From contig CM019719.1 of the NCBI GenBank assembly GCA_009760885.1, positions 24,326,084 to 24,390,083 of the forward strand: a stretch of 64,000 nucleotides of DNA, in the 5' to 3' direction. Below are positions 47,763-59,029 of the stretch, in pieces. Numbering within the stretch: the stretch's first letter is position 1; each line of letters opens with the position of its first letter. Position numbers and translations under genes: made by a program. Source of the DNA: Achatina immaculata. Taxonomy: Eukaryota; Mollusca; Gastropoda; Stylommatophora; Achatinidae. The notes below the pieces were generated by a model that was given only the letters and a program-made list of their open reading frames with translations, did not search any database and was not told where the DNA came from.

Positions 47763-50700
47763 ACATCCTTCCTGTGCCATTAAATGTCACATAGGGCTCT
47801 CATGGTAGTTTGCCAAGATTTCCTGTTTTCAGCAGGCTTTTTAACCTCATCAAGAGATGTTATGCCCACTAAACTGGCCTCTTTTAACAGTGTCGTCTTT
47901 AGAGTTTCACGTGGTCAACCTCTTTTTCTTCGGCCTGTTGTGTTCCACTTGATAGCTTGTTTTGGGATTCTCTGACTGTTTCTTCTCATCACGTGACCAA
48001 CATGTGTCCATCTTCTTCTTTTTTCTGATCACCCATGAGACTGGTTGTTGTTTGCTCATCTGTCTTCTCTCTCTGAACCTTAAGTGCCCAGGGCACATGG
48101 GGCTTCCGCAAGGGTTTTCCACAAATGCCTGTCTTTCGCCTTTTTTTCTGCTCTTGCCCAGGTGAGCCCTCTATTGCTCAACATCCTTTCTGTTGTTCTT
48201 CTCCATGTCTCTTTTGGTCTACCCTTACTTCTGCTCCCCTGTGGTGTCCATCTTAGTGCTATTTTTGGTAGTGAGTTGTCAGTCATTCGGAGCACATGTC
48301 CCAACCATCGCCAGCGTCTTTCCTCAATAATTGTTGTCAGTGGTTTCATCTGCATTTCTGCCAATAAGATGTTATTTCTTATGGTGTTTGGCCAAAATAT
48401 TTTTTAAATTCTACGTAAACATTTAGTCTGGAAAGAATTCAACTTGTTTTCTATGGTTTTGGTGATTTTCCAGCATTCACTTCCATAGAGTAGTACACTT
48501 AGAACATTACTCTTAAATATCCTGATTTTCATATTTATGCTTAGTTTATTTGATTTCCATATATTCTGTAGCATTGCAAAAGCCTGGTTTGCTCTAGTAA
48601 GTCTGCTGTTGATGTCCTCTGTGCTGTCTCCATTTTCTACTACTCTGCTGCCAAGGTATACAAATTCGTTGACCTCCTCCACTAACTTGTTATCTACTCT
48701 GAGTACATTTCTGTTGTTCACATTTTGCTTCATTAACTTTGTCTTTCCTACGTTGATCTTTAGTCCTATGTTGTTTGCATTCTGGGTTAACTTGTTTATT
48801 TTATCTTGCATATCTTTGTGACTGCTTGATAATAGACAAATGTCGTCCGCAAAGTCAAGGTCCTCCAGCACTGTGTCAAGGGTCCATTGTAATCCTCTGC
48901 GTTTGTCTGATGTTGCCTCCTTCATTAACCAGTCTACTGCCAAGATAAATAATGTTGGTGATAGTACACATCCCTGTTTCACTCCTGTTTGTACCCTAAA
49001 GCTGCTGGAGGTATGTTCTCCACAGATAACTTTGCACTGAAAACCCTCGTATAGGGCTTTGATTACATTAACTATTTTATGGGGGAGGCCATGCCATCTT
49101 AGGATTTTCCACAGTGCATCTCTGTTGACACTGTCAAAGGCTTTCTCAGAATCTATGAATAATGCGTATATTGTGCTATGCCACTCATTTGCCTGTTCTA
49201 ATATTTGTCTAAGTACAAATATATGGTCTATGCATGATCTTCCTTTCCTAAATCCTGCCTGCTCTTTCCGAAGTTTTTCCTCAAGTGTTGGTACAATTCT
49301 GTTGATGATTATTCTGCAAAATACTTTACTAGTGAGTGGCAGTAGGGTAATGCCTCTCCAGTTCCCGCAATCTCTGAGGTCACCCTTCTTTGGTAGTTTT
49401 ACCATAAGACCAGTTTTCCACTCCTCTGGGGCTTTTTCTAAATCCTAAATTTGTTGTAATATCCGGCAAAGTTGTTTTGGTGTTTCTGTTTCTTCTGCTT
49501 TCAACATCTCAGCAGTCACTTCATCTTCACCTGGTGCCCTGTCTGATTTTAGCATCTTTATCGCCTCTTTTACTTCATTTATTGTTATTGGTCCTGTATT
49601 GATGTTTAGTTCCGCTTTTGCTTCAGGTATATCTATTGCTTGTGCTGCTTGTGTTCTGTTTAGTAGGGTGTTAAAGTGTTCCCTCCATCTTTCAATTTTT
49701 TCTCTTTCTCCACTGACCAGTTGTCCATTTTGTGTTCTTACTGCACTTTCACATCTTGTATTGAAGTTACCTGTCATCTGCTTTGTGATTTTATATATGG
49801 TTTTCATGTCATTTGTATATGCTGCTTTCTCTGCTGTTTCTGCTAAGTTGTCATAATATTGACGTTTATCTTGACGGCATGATTCCTTCACTTCTTTGTC
49901 TTTTTGTGCATAATTACTTAAAACTCGTTCTTTAAGCCGTTGTGATTTGGTGTTCAGTAATTTTTTCTTGATTTCTTTTCTTTGCTCTATCTTTTCCCAT
50001 GTGGTCTCACTTATCCATTCCTCTTTTCTCCTTTTCCGATATCCCAGCACCTCTTTTGCTGTTTCCTGTAGTGTTTTATTGAACTCTAATATGGACATTT
50101 CTGCTTCGTCTTGTAGGACACTGAAGCGGTTCTTAAGTATTATTGAAAATTCATTTCTTGTTTGCTGGTCTATCAGTTTTCTTGTATCAAAATGTATCTT
50201 TCTGTGTTCTCCGATTCTGGCTTTCCTTAATTTTAGTTTTATTTTTGCTACCAGAAGGTTGTGATCACTTCCTATATCTGCTCCTTTCCTTGCTCGCACA
50301 TCTTGTAGTGACCGTTTCCACTTGTTGTTTATTAGTATGTGATCGATTTGGTTTTCTGTGGTTTTATCTGGTGACCTCCAAGTCACCTTATGGATGTTTT
50401 TGTGTTGGAAAATTGTCCCTCCGATGGTCATCATGTTTTCTTCACAGAAACTGCACAGTCTTTCTCCATTTTCATTTATTTCTCCGATTCCTTCTCTTCC
50501 CATGATTTTTCTTCTATCTTCATTTCCTTCACCTACTTTTGCATTGAAGTCGCCCGAGATGAGTAGCATATCATGCTTGGGTATTGTTTCTACTGTGGCT
50601 TGGAGGCTGTTGTAAAAATCTTTTAATTCCTCTTCAGCTGATTCTGTTGGTGCATAACAAACTATAATAGACAGCTTCGTGAATCTTGAGTTGAACTGTG

Positions 50701-51425
50701 CATATAATAATCTCTCATTTATTGGGGTCCATTTCAGCAATGCTCTTGATGCTTCTTTTGTTATAATCAATGCTACTCCTCCTTCATGAAGATCTTCTTT
50801 ACCTGACCATATTATTGTATCTTCTGTGTGCTGTGTTGTTAATTTCCTTCTGCCTTGTCCTGTCCATTTTGCTTCTTGTATTCCTAGTATGTCTAGTTTG
50901 TATCTGTGCATTTCCTTGATGGTTTGTGCTAGTTTTCCAGTCTGGTTTAGTGTTCTTACATTCCAGCTGCCTATTTGCATCTTTTGTTTAGGTTCCAGGA
51001 GGTCTGCAGTCGGGCTGGGGACTTCCAGTGGCTGGCTTTCATCCACAACCTTCATGGGCTCAGTTTCCTGATACGCATTTCTCCTTCCACCTGCATTTGC
51101 TTTTTCCCTTGCTTCTGTTTCTGTAGCAGTCTGATAGTTTTTTACCAGATAGGGTTGCTGGCCCTATGCTGAACCCTCCTTAGTCGCCTTTTACGATCAT
51201 GCATGGTAGGGTACAGTGGTCCTATTCTTTGCAGATCCCGGGTACCACACGGGGGGCTCATCTGTCTTATCTCTACATTATTCTTGAATTCATTCTACAT
51301 TATACTGAGTATTTTCCTTGGGGTTTTGTTTTCAAAAGAATCTAGTTTCTTTAGTTGTTTTCTAGCTTTCGCATGCATAAATGAGAGTGGGTATTACTTT
51401 TGAATTGAATAATGTTAACTTGACT
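47763..51425 (-). mobile_element. LINE family B copy split by LINE C
   Basis: 47763-48066 and 51256-51425 are consecutive parts of one antisense LINE B 3' end. They are separated by LINE C and its 13-bp duplication GCTCATCTGTCTT. The left part is the C-terminal tail region, and the right part is the preceding post-RT sequence. Confidence 0.85.
48067..51255 (-). mobile_element. LINE family C, near-intact full-length endonuclease/RT element
   Basis: It is 3189 bp between perfect 13-bp duplications (48054-48066 and 51256-51268). On the minus strand one 992-codon frame (51055 to 48080) is interrupted only by an in-frame TAG (49447-49445) and an in-frame TAA (48406-48404). The APE endonuclease shows GSWNVRTLNQTG, IQEAKW, ISGDFNAKVG, ENQIDHILIN and GSDHNLL. 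The RT shows GFRKGRSCIDHIFVLRQ, IDSEKAFDSVN, TGVKQGCVLSPTLF and the catalytic DFADDI. The C-terminal tail has GRPKETW. The single-ORF layout and size fit RTE-like elements, but I have not proved the clade. It is clearly the youngest LINE in the window. Confidence 0.92.
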
Positions 51426-51547
51426 TAGTTATCAGTGAAGTCTAAATGCATATAAATGGACCAAGTTATATTCTTCACCAGCCTTGTTTTCTAATGTTTG
51501 TGTGGCTTAGCTGTTAGTGAGCTACTTTTTGCAAGACTTTTTGTTCC

Positions 51548-51673
51548 AGAGGCAGCCAGGTGTGATACCGACCATATCACCCTATAGTGTGCTGACAGGT
51601 CAAGGAAAATATGAGCACTAACACCATATCTCTGTGTGCCTCTAAGGCACGACAGGATTACTTTTACCTTTAC
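51548..51673 (+). mobile_element. SINE 3' portion
   Basis: GGCAGCCAGGTGTGATACCG, GTGCTGACAGGTCAAGGAAA and the end TTACTTTTACCTTTACC follow the body of the 20969 SINE. The head is missing. Confidence 0.85.
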
Positions 51674-52430
51674 CTATAAATGGACTTAGTTTTCAGAGCA
51701 ATGAGATTCTTTACTTTACCAGAACTGTAGTTTAGTCTCCCTGTATGCATAATTCTGTCAGGTATCATATAATTTGGGCACTTTTCTTTATGGTCTTTTC
51801 TTTTGCTCCTTTTGCGTATCTGTTTTCTATGAACTGCAGAATTTGGTTTAATTTTAGCCTTCCTTCTGTTATAATGACTGATAATGTTTTTCATCATTAT
51901 ATATGTATTTTCGTTAGTCCTGAGTTGTTGAATTTTCTTTACAAAGCTTTGCTCTCTGACAATATTTCATTTTCCCTATACCTCAGATCCTGCTGTAATA
52001 TGATTTTTCATTATTATTTCACACTAAAGTATATTTTTTTGTGTGTCCTTTGCTGCTATGAAGTGTTGCAGTTTATGAGGGTTTGTTTCCAGTCTAATGC
52101 ATTGTGTACTGCCTGTAATATCATTATATTTGAACACTGTCAGGTACAATACCATTCTTTAGCATTATCTGTTCCTAATTTGTTTTCATTGTAATTTTTT
52201 GATCACTCGCATCTGGTTGATCTGGGCTTATTTTAGTTTCCATTTGTGTTTTTAATATTTTTTTTATTATCGACCAATTTTATTACGGCCTGTATCCTTA
52301 ATTAATAAATACTGTATATAGTATTACACGTAAGTAATTGGGATGTGTTAGCTGTGTTTTATTTTTTCTTTCATGGTAATAGTTAAATTGCTTTTTGAAG
52401 TATAGTTTTTATTATTAACTTGTATTTCAG
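51674..52430 (+). other. Intron sequence, nothing recognised
   Basis: T-rich intron. A 149-codon plus-strand open frame (51745-52194) is rich in Phe, Cys and Tyr, as expected of T-rich non-coding DNA, and shows no motif. Confidence 0.5.
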
Positions 52431-52505
52431 ATTTTACGCTACATGTGTGACACCAATATGAGTGAAAAGAAAGAGAAGATCCTATCAGATTTCATTGTTC
52501 ACATG
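52431..52505 (+). CDS. MYO15A: Myosin exon: MyTH4 domain, third part
   Basis: Acceptor TTGTATTTCAG, donor CACATG|GTAAGA, 25 codons, phase 0 at both ends: ILRYMCDTNMSEKKEKILSD then FIVHM. It follows the ALAVFKL helix in frame and leads into the IRDEILCQ signature of the next exon. Confidence 0.9.
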
Positions 52506-52936
52506 GTAAGACCACCAGTTATTCCTCACAAAGGGTAGAATGTCAGACGAGCCTGCATGCCCAACTCTTAACTCTTAAAGATTAATCAATCAATCATATG
52601 ACATGCTTATGGCATTTGACAATGATAACAAAATTTATAATGTTTTGGTTAGGAAATAAGCAGCTGAAGTGACTTTGTGAGAGATTGTGCTTGACATCAG
52701 TGATCTGTGCAGGATGATAACTTATCTTGTCTTCATATGGCACTGTTATAATACTGGAGCCTGGCTGACTTGGTAGGAATCGATGTGTATATATCAAGCT
52801 TGTCAAGAAAACTGCTTAATAATAGCCATAGTAGTACATTCAACACGTCCAGCCTATTGCTATAGCATCTTTTGCATTGAATCATTGAAAACAGCATTAG
52901 TAAATAATGAAGTTATTGTAATTTTTGGTTGTTTAA

Positions 52937-53133
52937 TCCAGCCAGAGGTGTCCCATTTACCTAGCTGTAGAAATAGGTACCTGGCTTCTTCAGGAGCAGA
53001 GGAAGGAAAGGTGGCTAGATGTCATGCTGACCACATCACCCCTACTGGGATAACAGGTCAAGGAAAATATGGACACTAACAGCATATCCCCAGGATGCTT
53101 CCATGGCATAAAAGGGCAACCTTTACTTTTACT
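52937..53133 (+). mobile_element. SINE with degraded head
   Basis: CTAGCTGTAGAAATAGGTACC, TGCTGACCACATCACCCC, ACAGGTCAAGGAAAATATGG and a TTTACTTTTAC end follow the intact SINE. The tRNA-like part is barely recognisable. Confidence 0.8.
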
Positions 53134-53270
53134 ACTTTCTTTTAATAGAATTATTTTACTTGATGATATTGATGTATTATGATGATGATGATGAATTATG
53201 AAAACCAGAATTTAGAAGCTTGTGATTAGTTAAAATTTTTAAAACTTTACTTTTATCTAATTAATTGTAG

Positions 53271-53431
53271 GGATTGAAGTATGAAGGCATCAGAGACGAG
53301 ATCTTGTGTCAAGTAGTCAACCAGACTTGGCTAAACCAGATTCCTGACAGAATAGAGAGGATGTGGAGGCTGCTAGCCAGCTGCTTGTGCTGTTTCAACC
53401 CAAGCCCTAGTCTTTTTAAATTCCTCTTAAA
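53271..53431 (+). CDS. MYO15A: Myosin exon: MyTH4 signature
   Basis: Acceptor TTAATTGTAG, donor TTAAA|GTAAGT, phase 0 in and phase 2 out. It encodes GLKYEGIRDEILCQVVNQTW, then LNQIPDRIERMWRLLASC and a CCFNPSPSLFKFLL helix. These match the MyTH4 core L(R)DEIYCQ..KQT..NP....RGW.L...C...F.PS..L..YL. The usual Tyr is replaced by Leu in DEILCQ. This is the strongest family evidence in the window. Confidence 0.95.
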
Positions 53432-53633
53432 GTAAGTGGACCACTGACTATGAGTTTATGAATAGAAGAACAGTTAAGGAATTGATTTCTCATATGTTGG
53501 AATAGGTCTCTGGATTAGCTCTGGATGCATTGTAATTTACCTGAAAATCAGTGGCTGATACTTATTTTGGGAAATAGAGGCAAAAGGTTGAGAGCATAAA
53601 CCTCACCTGTAGTATTAGAATATATAAACTAGG

Positions 53634-53695
53634 AAAAAAGTAGGAAAAGCTTTATTACTTAATGAGTTATGTAATAAAGCTTTTCCTACTTTTTT
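53634..53695. repeat. Perfect 25-bp palindromic hairpin
   Basis: AAAAAAGTAGGAAAAGC plus TTTATTAC (53634-53658) is followed by a 12-base loop (53659-53670) and then its exact reverse complement (53671-53695). It lies in a short intron of the MyTH4 region. It could be a tiny MITE or a hairpin RNA source. Confidence 0.9.
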
Positions 53696-53931
53696 TTCCT
53701 GTTTTTACATTTTGGTATCATAGCTTTACTGCAGTGGCTTATAATATAGTTATAGTGGCGTATAGTTATAAAATTGTACACTAATCTTTAATATTAGAAA
53801 CCTTTTAAAAGTAAAAGCTTTAAATCTCAGCTAGACAACATCAGTTAATGTACCAAGGGACTGTCTTAGTTCAGATTGTATCATAATGGAGAAAGAGCTG
53901 CATCTATAAGTAACATAGCTTGATTCATTAA

Positions 53932-54187
53932 TATGGAAAACAAAGAAATCTTTCTGTATGAGTTTAGTAAAGTTACTAGGCATGTTTTAAGAAGAGGCAA
54001 AGTGGAACACTTAATGACAACTGGAAAACTGGAGGGAAAAGGGGATAGAGGAAGCCACATAAACAAGATACTTGGCGGACTAAAAGAGTGGCACAGAGCA
54101 CAGTTCAAAACACAATTATAGAAAGAGCAAAGGATGGATGGTTGTGGAAATCAGTGATGACCAGTGCCTGATTGGCATGGGCTAGAG
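53932..54187 (+). mobile_element. LINE 3' remnant, A-like
   Basis: The plus strand encodes HVLRRGKVEHLMTTGKLEGK and LGGLKEWHRAQF. The end ...GATGACCAGTGCCTGATTGGC resembles family A tails, but the copy is clearly more diverged. Confidence 0.6.
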
Positions 54188-54284
54188 AGAAAGGCATAAG
54201 TAATTAGAAAAGTTGTGAAGTATAGAAGAACATATGAAAATTATCTTACAAGTATAATGCAAGAAATGCTCAGTGATGGTGAGA

Positions 54285-54303
54285 GAAAGAGAGAGAGAGA
54301 GAG
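54285..54303. repeat. (GA)n microsatellite
   Basis: A short GA run. Confidence 0.85.
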
Positions 54304-54397
54304 TCCAGTTTGAAGTAGGATATTGGTGTGCCAGCAAGCACAGTACTGTATTAAAATGTGTGCTAGAGCCTACTAATCTGTTTTTATAATGCCACAG

Positions 54398-54567
54398 GTA
54401 TGTCTCTGATGTTGGACAGAATGGATACAATCACATTTGTCAACATAAAATTCTACAAAGTGCCTACATGGATCCTTTACTAAGCAGAGTTTACCCACCC
54501 ACTTTCTTAGAGTGGAAGGCCATACAGAGAAAGGCAAACATGGCCCTAGAGGTCAAGTACCCTGATG
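54398..54567 (+). CDS. MYO15A: Myosin exon: end of MyTH4 and start of F1-like segment
   Basis: Acceptor ATGCCACAG, donor CCTGATG|GTAAGT, phase 2 in and phase 1 out. It encodes YVSDVGQNGYNHICQHKILQ, then LLSRVYPPTFLEWKAIQRKA and MALEVKYPD. The pattern G(Y)....CQ..L...........PP(S/T)..E..A...K..M...V..PD is the usual MyTH4-to-FERM transition in class VII, X and XV myosins. Confidence 0.93.
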
Positions 54568-55937
54568 GTAAGTTTGTGGCTTAACAAGGTGATCTTATTA
54601 ACTCACTGAACATGGAAGAGTTTAAAACTCTTTTGTTCTTGCAGTAATTTTGAAACCATATATTTCAGGTTAGTTTTATCTGTAATAGAAGGAGCAGAAT
54701 GAATTTTACCCATGATAATGGAAAGACTGTAAAGTAAAACAGATAAATGAATCAGTACCACTTATATGGGAATGAACAATAATTAACTACTTCAGATTTT
54801 GCTTTAACTCTTCCCGTGTGGGAGAAGAAACACAGACGTGTCATGGAGTGCGGAAGTAAAAACGCGGGTCTTGGTCTGTAAGGGGTTCTAGTTGTAAAAT
54901 GGAATGGAAAACAGTATTTCCATGTACTTCCGTATACTTAATATGCTTCAAAGTATAGCTAAATGAATGAAAACTTCATAAATGCAGAGTTTTTTAGGAA
55001 AAAAGAAGTAATGTGATGTTTTTAGACACTGATTGTGCCCAGCTCACCATCGGCGAGGTCTAGATATGCACTACTTACCACTACTTACATTCTGAGATGT
55101 GTAGATCTACTTGTCGATCTCGTATTGTGATTCTGTGTTGCATTCTTGCTGAATGAATGTCTGAACTAAGCTTCTAACTACTCCTAACTACTTCTCCAGT
55201 CGTCTAAATATGTTTAGATCTACTTAGAAAACATTCATGAGCAGCAGGGTGGCCATAGGCTATGTCCATACCCCTATCTACATCGTCAAAAATTGAAAAA
55301 TTTCCATGCTTCTCGTCCTTTTTCTCGCTCAGCATCACTCGTAACTAGGCACTCTTTCGCCATTTTGAAAGTGTCACCGGAATCGCAGACGAAATATGTA
55401 CAATCTAAATATTACACCGCTTGTTTTAGTGAAACAAACAATTGTCACTATAATGACCATACAGTAGCTTTGGGACACCGGAAGTGTCACTATATCGACT
55501 ATACGCACGGAAAGTGTTAAACCTTGTTCATTCTGGCTAGCAGATTGACTTCACTTGATTTTTTGTTTGTTTGTTGCAGAACAAAGTTTCTGTTTAGGAT
55601 TTTCTTGCTCACACAAAGAATGCACTCCTCCCATTTTTATTTTCTTTATATGTATGTATATGTGTGCGTTTTTACTTTGGAAGTTTATAATTCATTTGAA
55701 AGAATTACTAATTTACATAATTGAACATTCCTACAATTATAAAAATGTCATCAGAAGTACAGATTGCTTTGTTGCATCTGTGGACTTACAATGCAGAGAT
55801 GTTGAAAATTCAGGGTTTTTAAAATTCTTTCTTTCACTTTTTTTCTTTAAAGTACCATATAATACTTGAATACAACATACTCGTATTTGTTTTCAAAGTT
55901 GGTTATTTTTTATTGCTTACAACATGTGCTGTTTCAG
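54568..55937 (+). other. Intron, nothing recognised
   Basis: 1.37 kb joining phase 1 exons. It includes a slightly GC-richer stretch (about 54800-55520) with no motif or repeat that I could assign. Confidence 0.5.
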
Positions 55938-56010
55938 ATATCAATGTCATTGGACACGTGGAGTCATGGACATCAGGAGAACTCTTCACATCTCACCTTC
56001 TGAAACTAAG
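55938..56010 (+). CDS. MYO15A: Myosin exon: ubiquitin-like (F1-like) segment, part 1
   Basis: Acceptor GCTGTTTCAG, donor CTAAG|GTGAAA, phase 1 in and phase 2 out. It encodes D-INVIGHVESWTSGELFTSH then LLKL. The V.SWTSGEL pattern is that of the first beta-hairpin/helix of a FERM F1 lobe, in which a T..EL motif starts the helix. Confidence 0.88.
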
Positions 56011-56507
56011 GTGAAACTTTGCCTCTTTATTCTGTAGCAAAATGAGTGTCTTGTTCTTCAGATAAGCATGTTCATTGAACAATCTAATGTACACATTGAG
56101 CTGCAAATGAGTGTGCAATTATAAGTGTACAAATTATAAGTGTACAAATTAACTCCTTCACTCCTGAATTAATTTCCATGCTCTGCCAGAGTAAATTTTG
56201 TTGAGAAATTTTGGTAGAAAGAAACTGGAAGGAAGTTGCTTTATGTTTTAAAAATATGGGTTTGGATGAGAAATCTGCTGCTTTCAGATTTATTTAGATG
56301 TTGCCTAAATATCACTCTCAGCATTGATTGGTATGGGTGTGCAAGATCTGTCAGCACTGCCAGTGTTGTTTTGGAGTAAAAGCTGGCTTTTGTGTTAGCC
56401 ACAGCTACCTACTGCTAGTTTTATATTGTCATCATCTCCACTTATGACCTTTGTCTAAATGAGTTTATAAAATTTAATGTCATAAATTTCATCAAATAAA
56501 TTTTCAG

Positions 56508-56714
56508 AGGTCTTAGTGAAAATTGTCAGGGTTGGACCTTACAGCTACAGGAAGATGTGGATTACTATGAACTGATGGGATATGATTATGTCCTTGATCT
56601 TATTAGTGAAATTGAGATAGCTCCAAGCTTTTCAAGTGGTGCTGCCTACTTCGTTGTGTCTGTGAATCGCAGCAGGGAGAGGGTGCACCATAGAAGACAT
56701 GGATATACTGAAGG
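56508..56714 (+). CDS. MYO15A: Myosin exon: F1-like segment, part 2
   Basis: Acceptor ATTTTCAG, donor GAAGG|GTGAGG, phase 2 in and phase 2 out. It encodes GLSENCQGWTLQLQEDVDYY followed by MGYDYVLDLISEIEIAPSF and a basic end RSRERVHHRRHG. GW.L.........L.G.DYVLDLIS.IE is the class XV-like region after the first MyTH4, where no complete FERM domain follows. Confidence 0.88.
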
Positions 56715-57116
56715 GTGAGGAAGTTAAAAGTGAATGAGAATTTGTTTCAGAGATTGAATTATTTAAAATAGAGAAACTGAGTGGAGTTTTGGTGAAAAAA
56801 AATTATTTTTACAGCTTATATCTGTTTAAATTTAGATATTTTCTGTAACTGGATGTAATTGTTTTTTTCTTATTTAATTTATTCACATTTGAAAATTGTC
56901 ACTGTTTATTAGATTCAATTTTTTTTTGCAGTTTTGCATGTTGTATTTTTAGGTATATAAGAATTTATATTATTAAATGTTATAAGGTATTTTTAGATTT
57001 CAAGGTCTGAAAATATATTTAAAATAAATAGTTAATTAAAAATGTTTTTTTTCATTTATGAGTTAACTAGTTCAGCATAACTTTAAACTCATAAATTGTG
57101 TTTTGTCAAAAAAATG

Positions 57117-57362
57117 AGAGAGAGACAATGTACTTTCATAGGACATGCATGAGAAGAGGGGGCATTGAAAATATTATAACAACAGGAAAAATAGAAGGAA
57201 GAAGATCAAGAGGAAGAAATGATACTGGACAGTCTGACAGGATGGTGTGAGAGAAGATCACCAACTGAGCTGATGGCCTGCATGAAAAATCGTGTACTCT
57301 GGAGAAGCATAATAGCCAACGCCAATCAGCACAGCACCTGATGATGATGATGATGATGATGA
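57117..57362 (+). mobile_element. LINE family A, 3' fragment
   Basis: It nearly matches 262-503 with small deletions (one removes part of GRPRE), and ends in a (TGA)n tail of about seven units. Confidence 0.9.
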
Positions 57363-57847
57363 AGAGCTAATAATCTGAATTTTCTCTCAATACACAAAAT
57401 ACTATAATTGATGTTTTCACCTAAGGGTATTTTTTTTTGTTTGAATTGTTCTAAAAATATGTGATACGAGTGTCTGACTATCAGAAATAACTGATTAAAT
57501 AAAGACAACTTTTAACTCTTTTGTTCACATAACCATTAAAATAGCTTTGTAAAAAAAATATTACATATTGGATAAATGCATCTATCTGAGTTTTGTTCTT
57601 TGCTTTTGTAATTGAAAATTTAATACTTACATATCAGCTAACTACAGGCTTCTTGTAATTTCCTGATGACACGTTAGTTTGGTAGCATAAAATTAAATAT
57701 CAACTGTTTTACATGTTTAAGAGGTTTATCAAGAAATCTGATGAAATTTTTTTCGAATGTTTTAAAGTACACAGATATTTTTCATTCATATTTTAAAAGA
57801 AGTTTCTTTGCATTATAATTTTGTTTAATGATTCTTCTTTAATTTAG

Positions 57848-58532
57848 TCCCCATAATGCTGAGAAAGAAAGAATCCTTCTGTTGAGTGGACCTCTGCCAG
57901 AAATGATCAAGAGAGATATCCCTATAACAACCATTACACAGAAGGATGTTCAGTATTTATCAGGAAGCAGAAAGAACAAGATCATAAAAGTCGAAGATGA
58001 ACTTGGCTTTTCTATGACCAGTGTTCTGAACCAGCGACCCACAGAGATTCTTCCTGTTGGAATATCAGAGAACAGCAAAATGAATGTCCGTTACACCAAG
58101 CGTTCCAGAGCTCCTGCTCCACCAGGCGTCAATGGTCACGTGTCAAATGGCATTTCGAATGGGGATATTACAACTGAGGATGATGACGATGATGATCCTG
58201 ATCTTTCAGATCTGTCAAAACATAAACTCAACATCCGGTACTTCATCAACAGAGATGCTAAAGCGGAGACAAGAGATCTGTCCCAGAGTAAACTTAATCA
58301 GAGATATAACAAAAAGAACAAACAGATCCGCAACTCTGCTGTTGGAGTATCTGGTCAGCTTAACCGCAGGGGTCATTCCCGGGAAGAGGCACACTCTGAC
58401 ACCACGGACTGGTCACATCTAGTAGAGGATATTTTCAGCAGTGTTTTAAATGAGCATGATGAGCAAGATGGAAAGAGCCTTAGGAACCGTATTAAAGGAG
58501 GAGGTCGAGGTGTTCCTGGTCTGCAAACACAA
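57848..58532 (+). CDS. MYO15A: Myosin exon: acidic linker with R-Y repeats
   Basis: The acceptor TTTAATTTAG completes a Gly codon (phase 2 in); the donor is CACAA|GTAAGC, phase 0 out; 228 full codons. It starts PHNAEKERILLLSGPLPEMI and contains an acidic run (EDDDDDDPDLSDLS). Three related motifs are spaced along it: SKMNVRY (58074-58094), HKLNIRY (58221-58241) and SKLNQRY (58287-58307), each followed by basic residues. Near the end comes DWSHLVEDIFSSVLNEHD, a predicted amphipathic helix. No folded domain is named. In-frame joins on both sides tie it to the myosin gene. The repeats look like docking peptides, but that is inference. Confidence 0.9.
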
Positions 58533-58610
58533 GTAAGCTTGATGTCAACTCATGATCCTTATGTTATCTTCTAGAGATGATTTTGGTTATTATTTTTAAT
58601 TTCTTATGCA

Positions 58611-58866
58611 GTGTTTGACAAAAAAGAATGTTGGCATTTTGAAAGGATTTGTTATGTGGTTTGAAAGTATAACTAGAGATGTTGAATTATGGGCTAATTA
58701 AGTGTATTTGCTTACACAAGATGCTTATATTGAAGTGTACTGTGAATTAAAGAAAAAGTTTTTTTAAAAATGTGTGCAATAAAATGAAAATAATATTTCT
58801 TTGTGTAATTTTTGGTTTTAAAATTAATAACTTTTAAAAATGCCAACATTCTTTTTGGAACACCAT
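58611..58866. mobile_element. Short inverted-repeat element (MITE)
   Basis: AAAAAGAATGTTGGCATTTT on the left is matched on the right by AAAATGCCAACATTCTTTTT. The repeats extend to about 35 bp with mismatches and enclose about 190 bp of AT-rich non-coding DNA. The ends (CAGTGTTTGAC, inverted GGTGTTCC) suggest a Tc1/mariner-type non-autonomous element. Confidence 0.75.
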
Positions 58867-59029
58867 CTCTTAATTATTTTTTCTCATTGTACCATTTCTT
58901 GATTTTAATTAGTAGTCTGGTTTTGAATTTATTGAACAGTTGTGTTGACTATGAAGTAATGAAAAATTATGTACACTTGTAGATTGTATCACTTCAGTGT
59001 AAGTTGTACTGTAATTCTTCACACAGCTG

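Noticed and set aside
49445..51055. Host endonuclease/phosphatase family gene
   Set aside because: The APE-type domain continues in frame into reverse transcriptase and is bounded by a target duplication, so it is a LINE.
51745..52194. 149-codon plus-strand frame as a gene or membrane protein
   Set aside because: Its Phe/Cys/Tyr/Leu content follows from T-rich intron DNA, and it has no motif or splice continuity.
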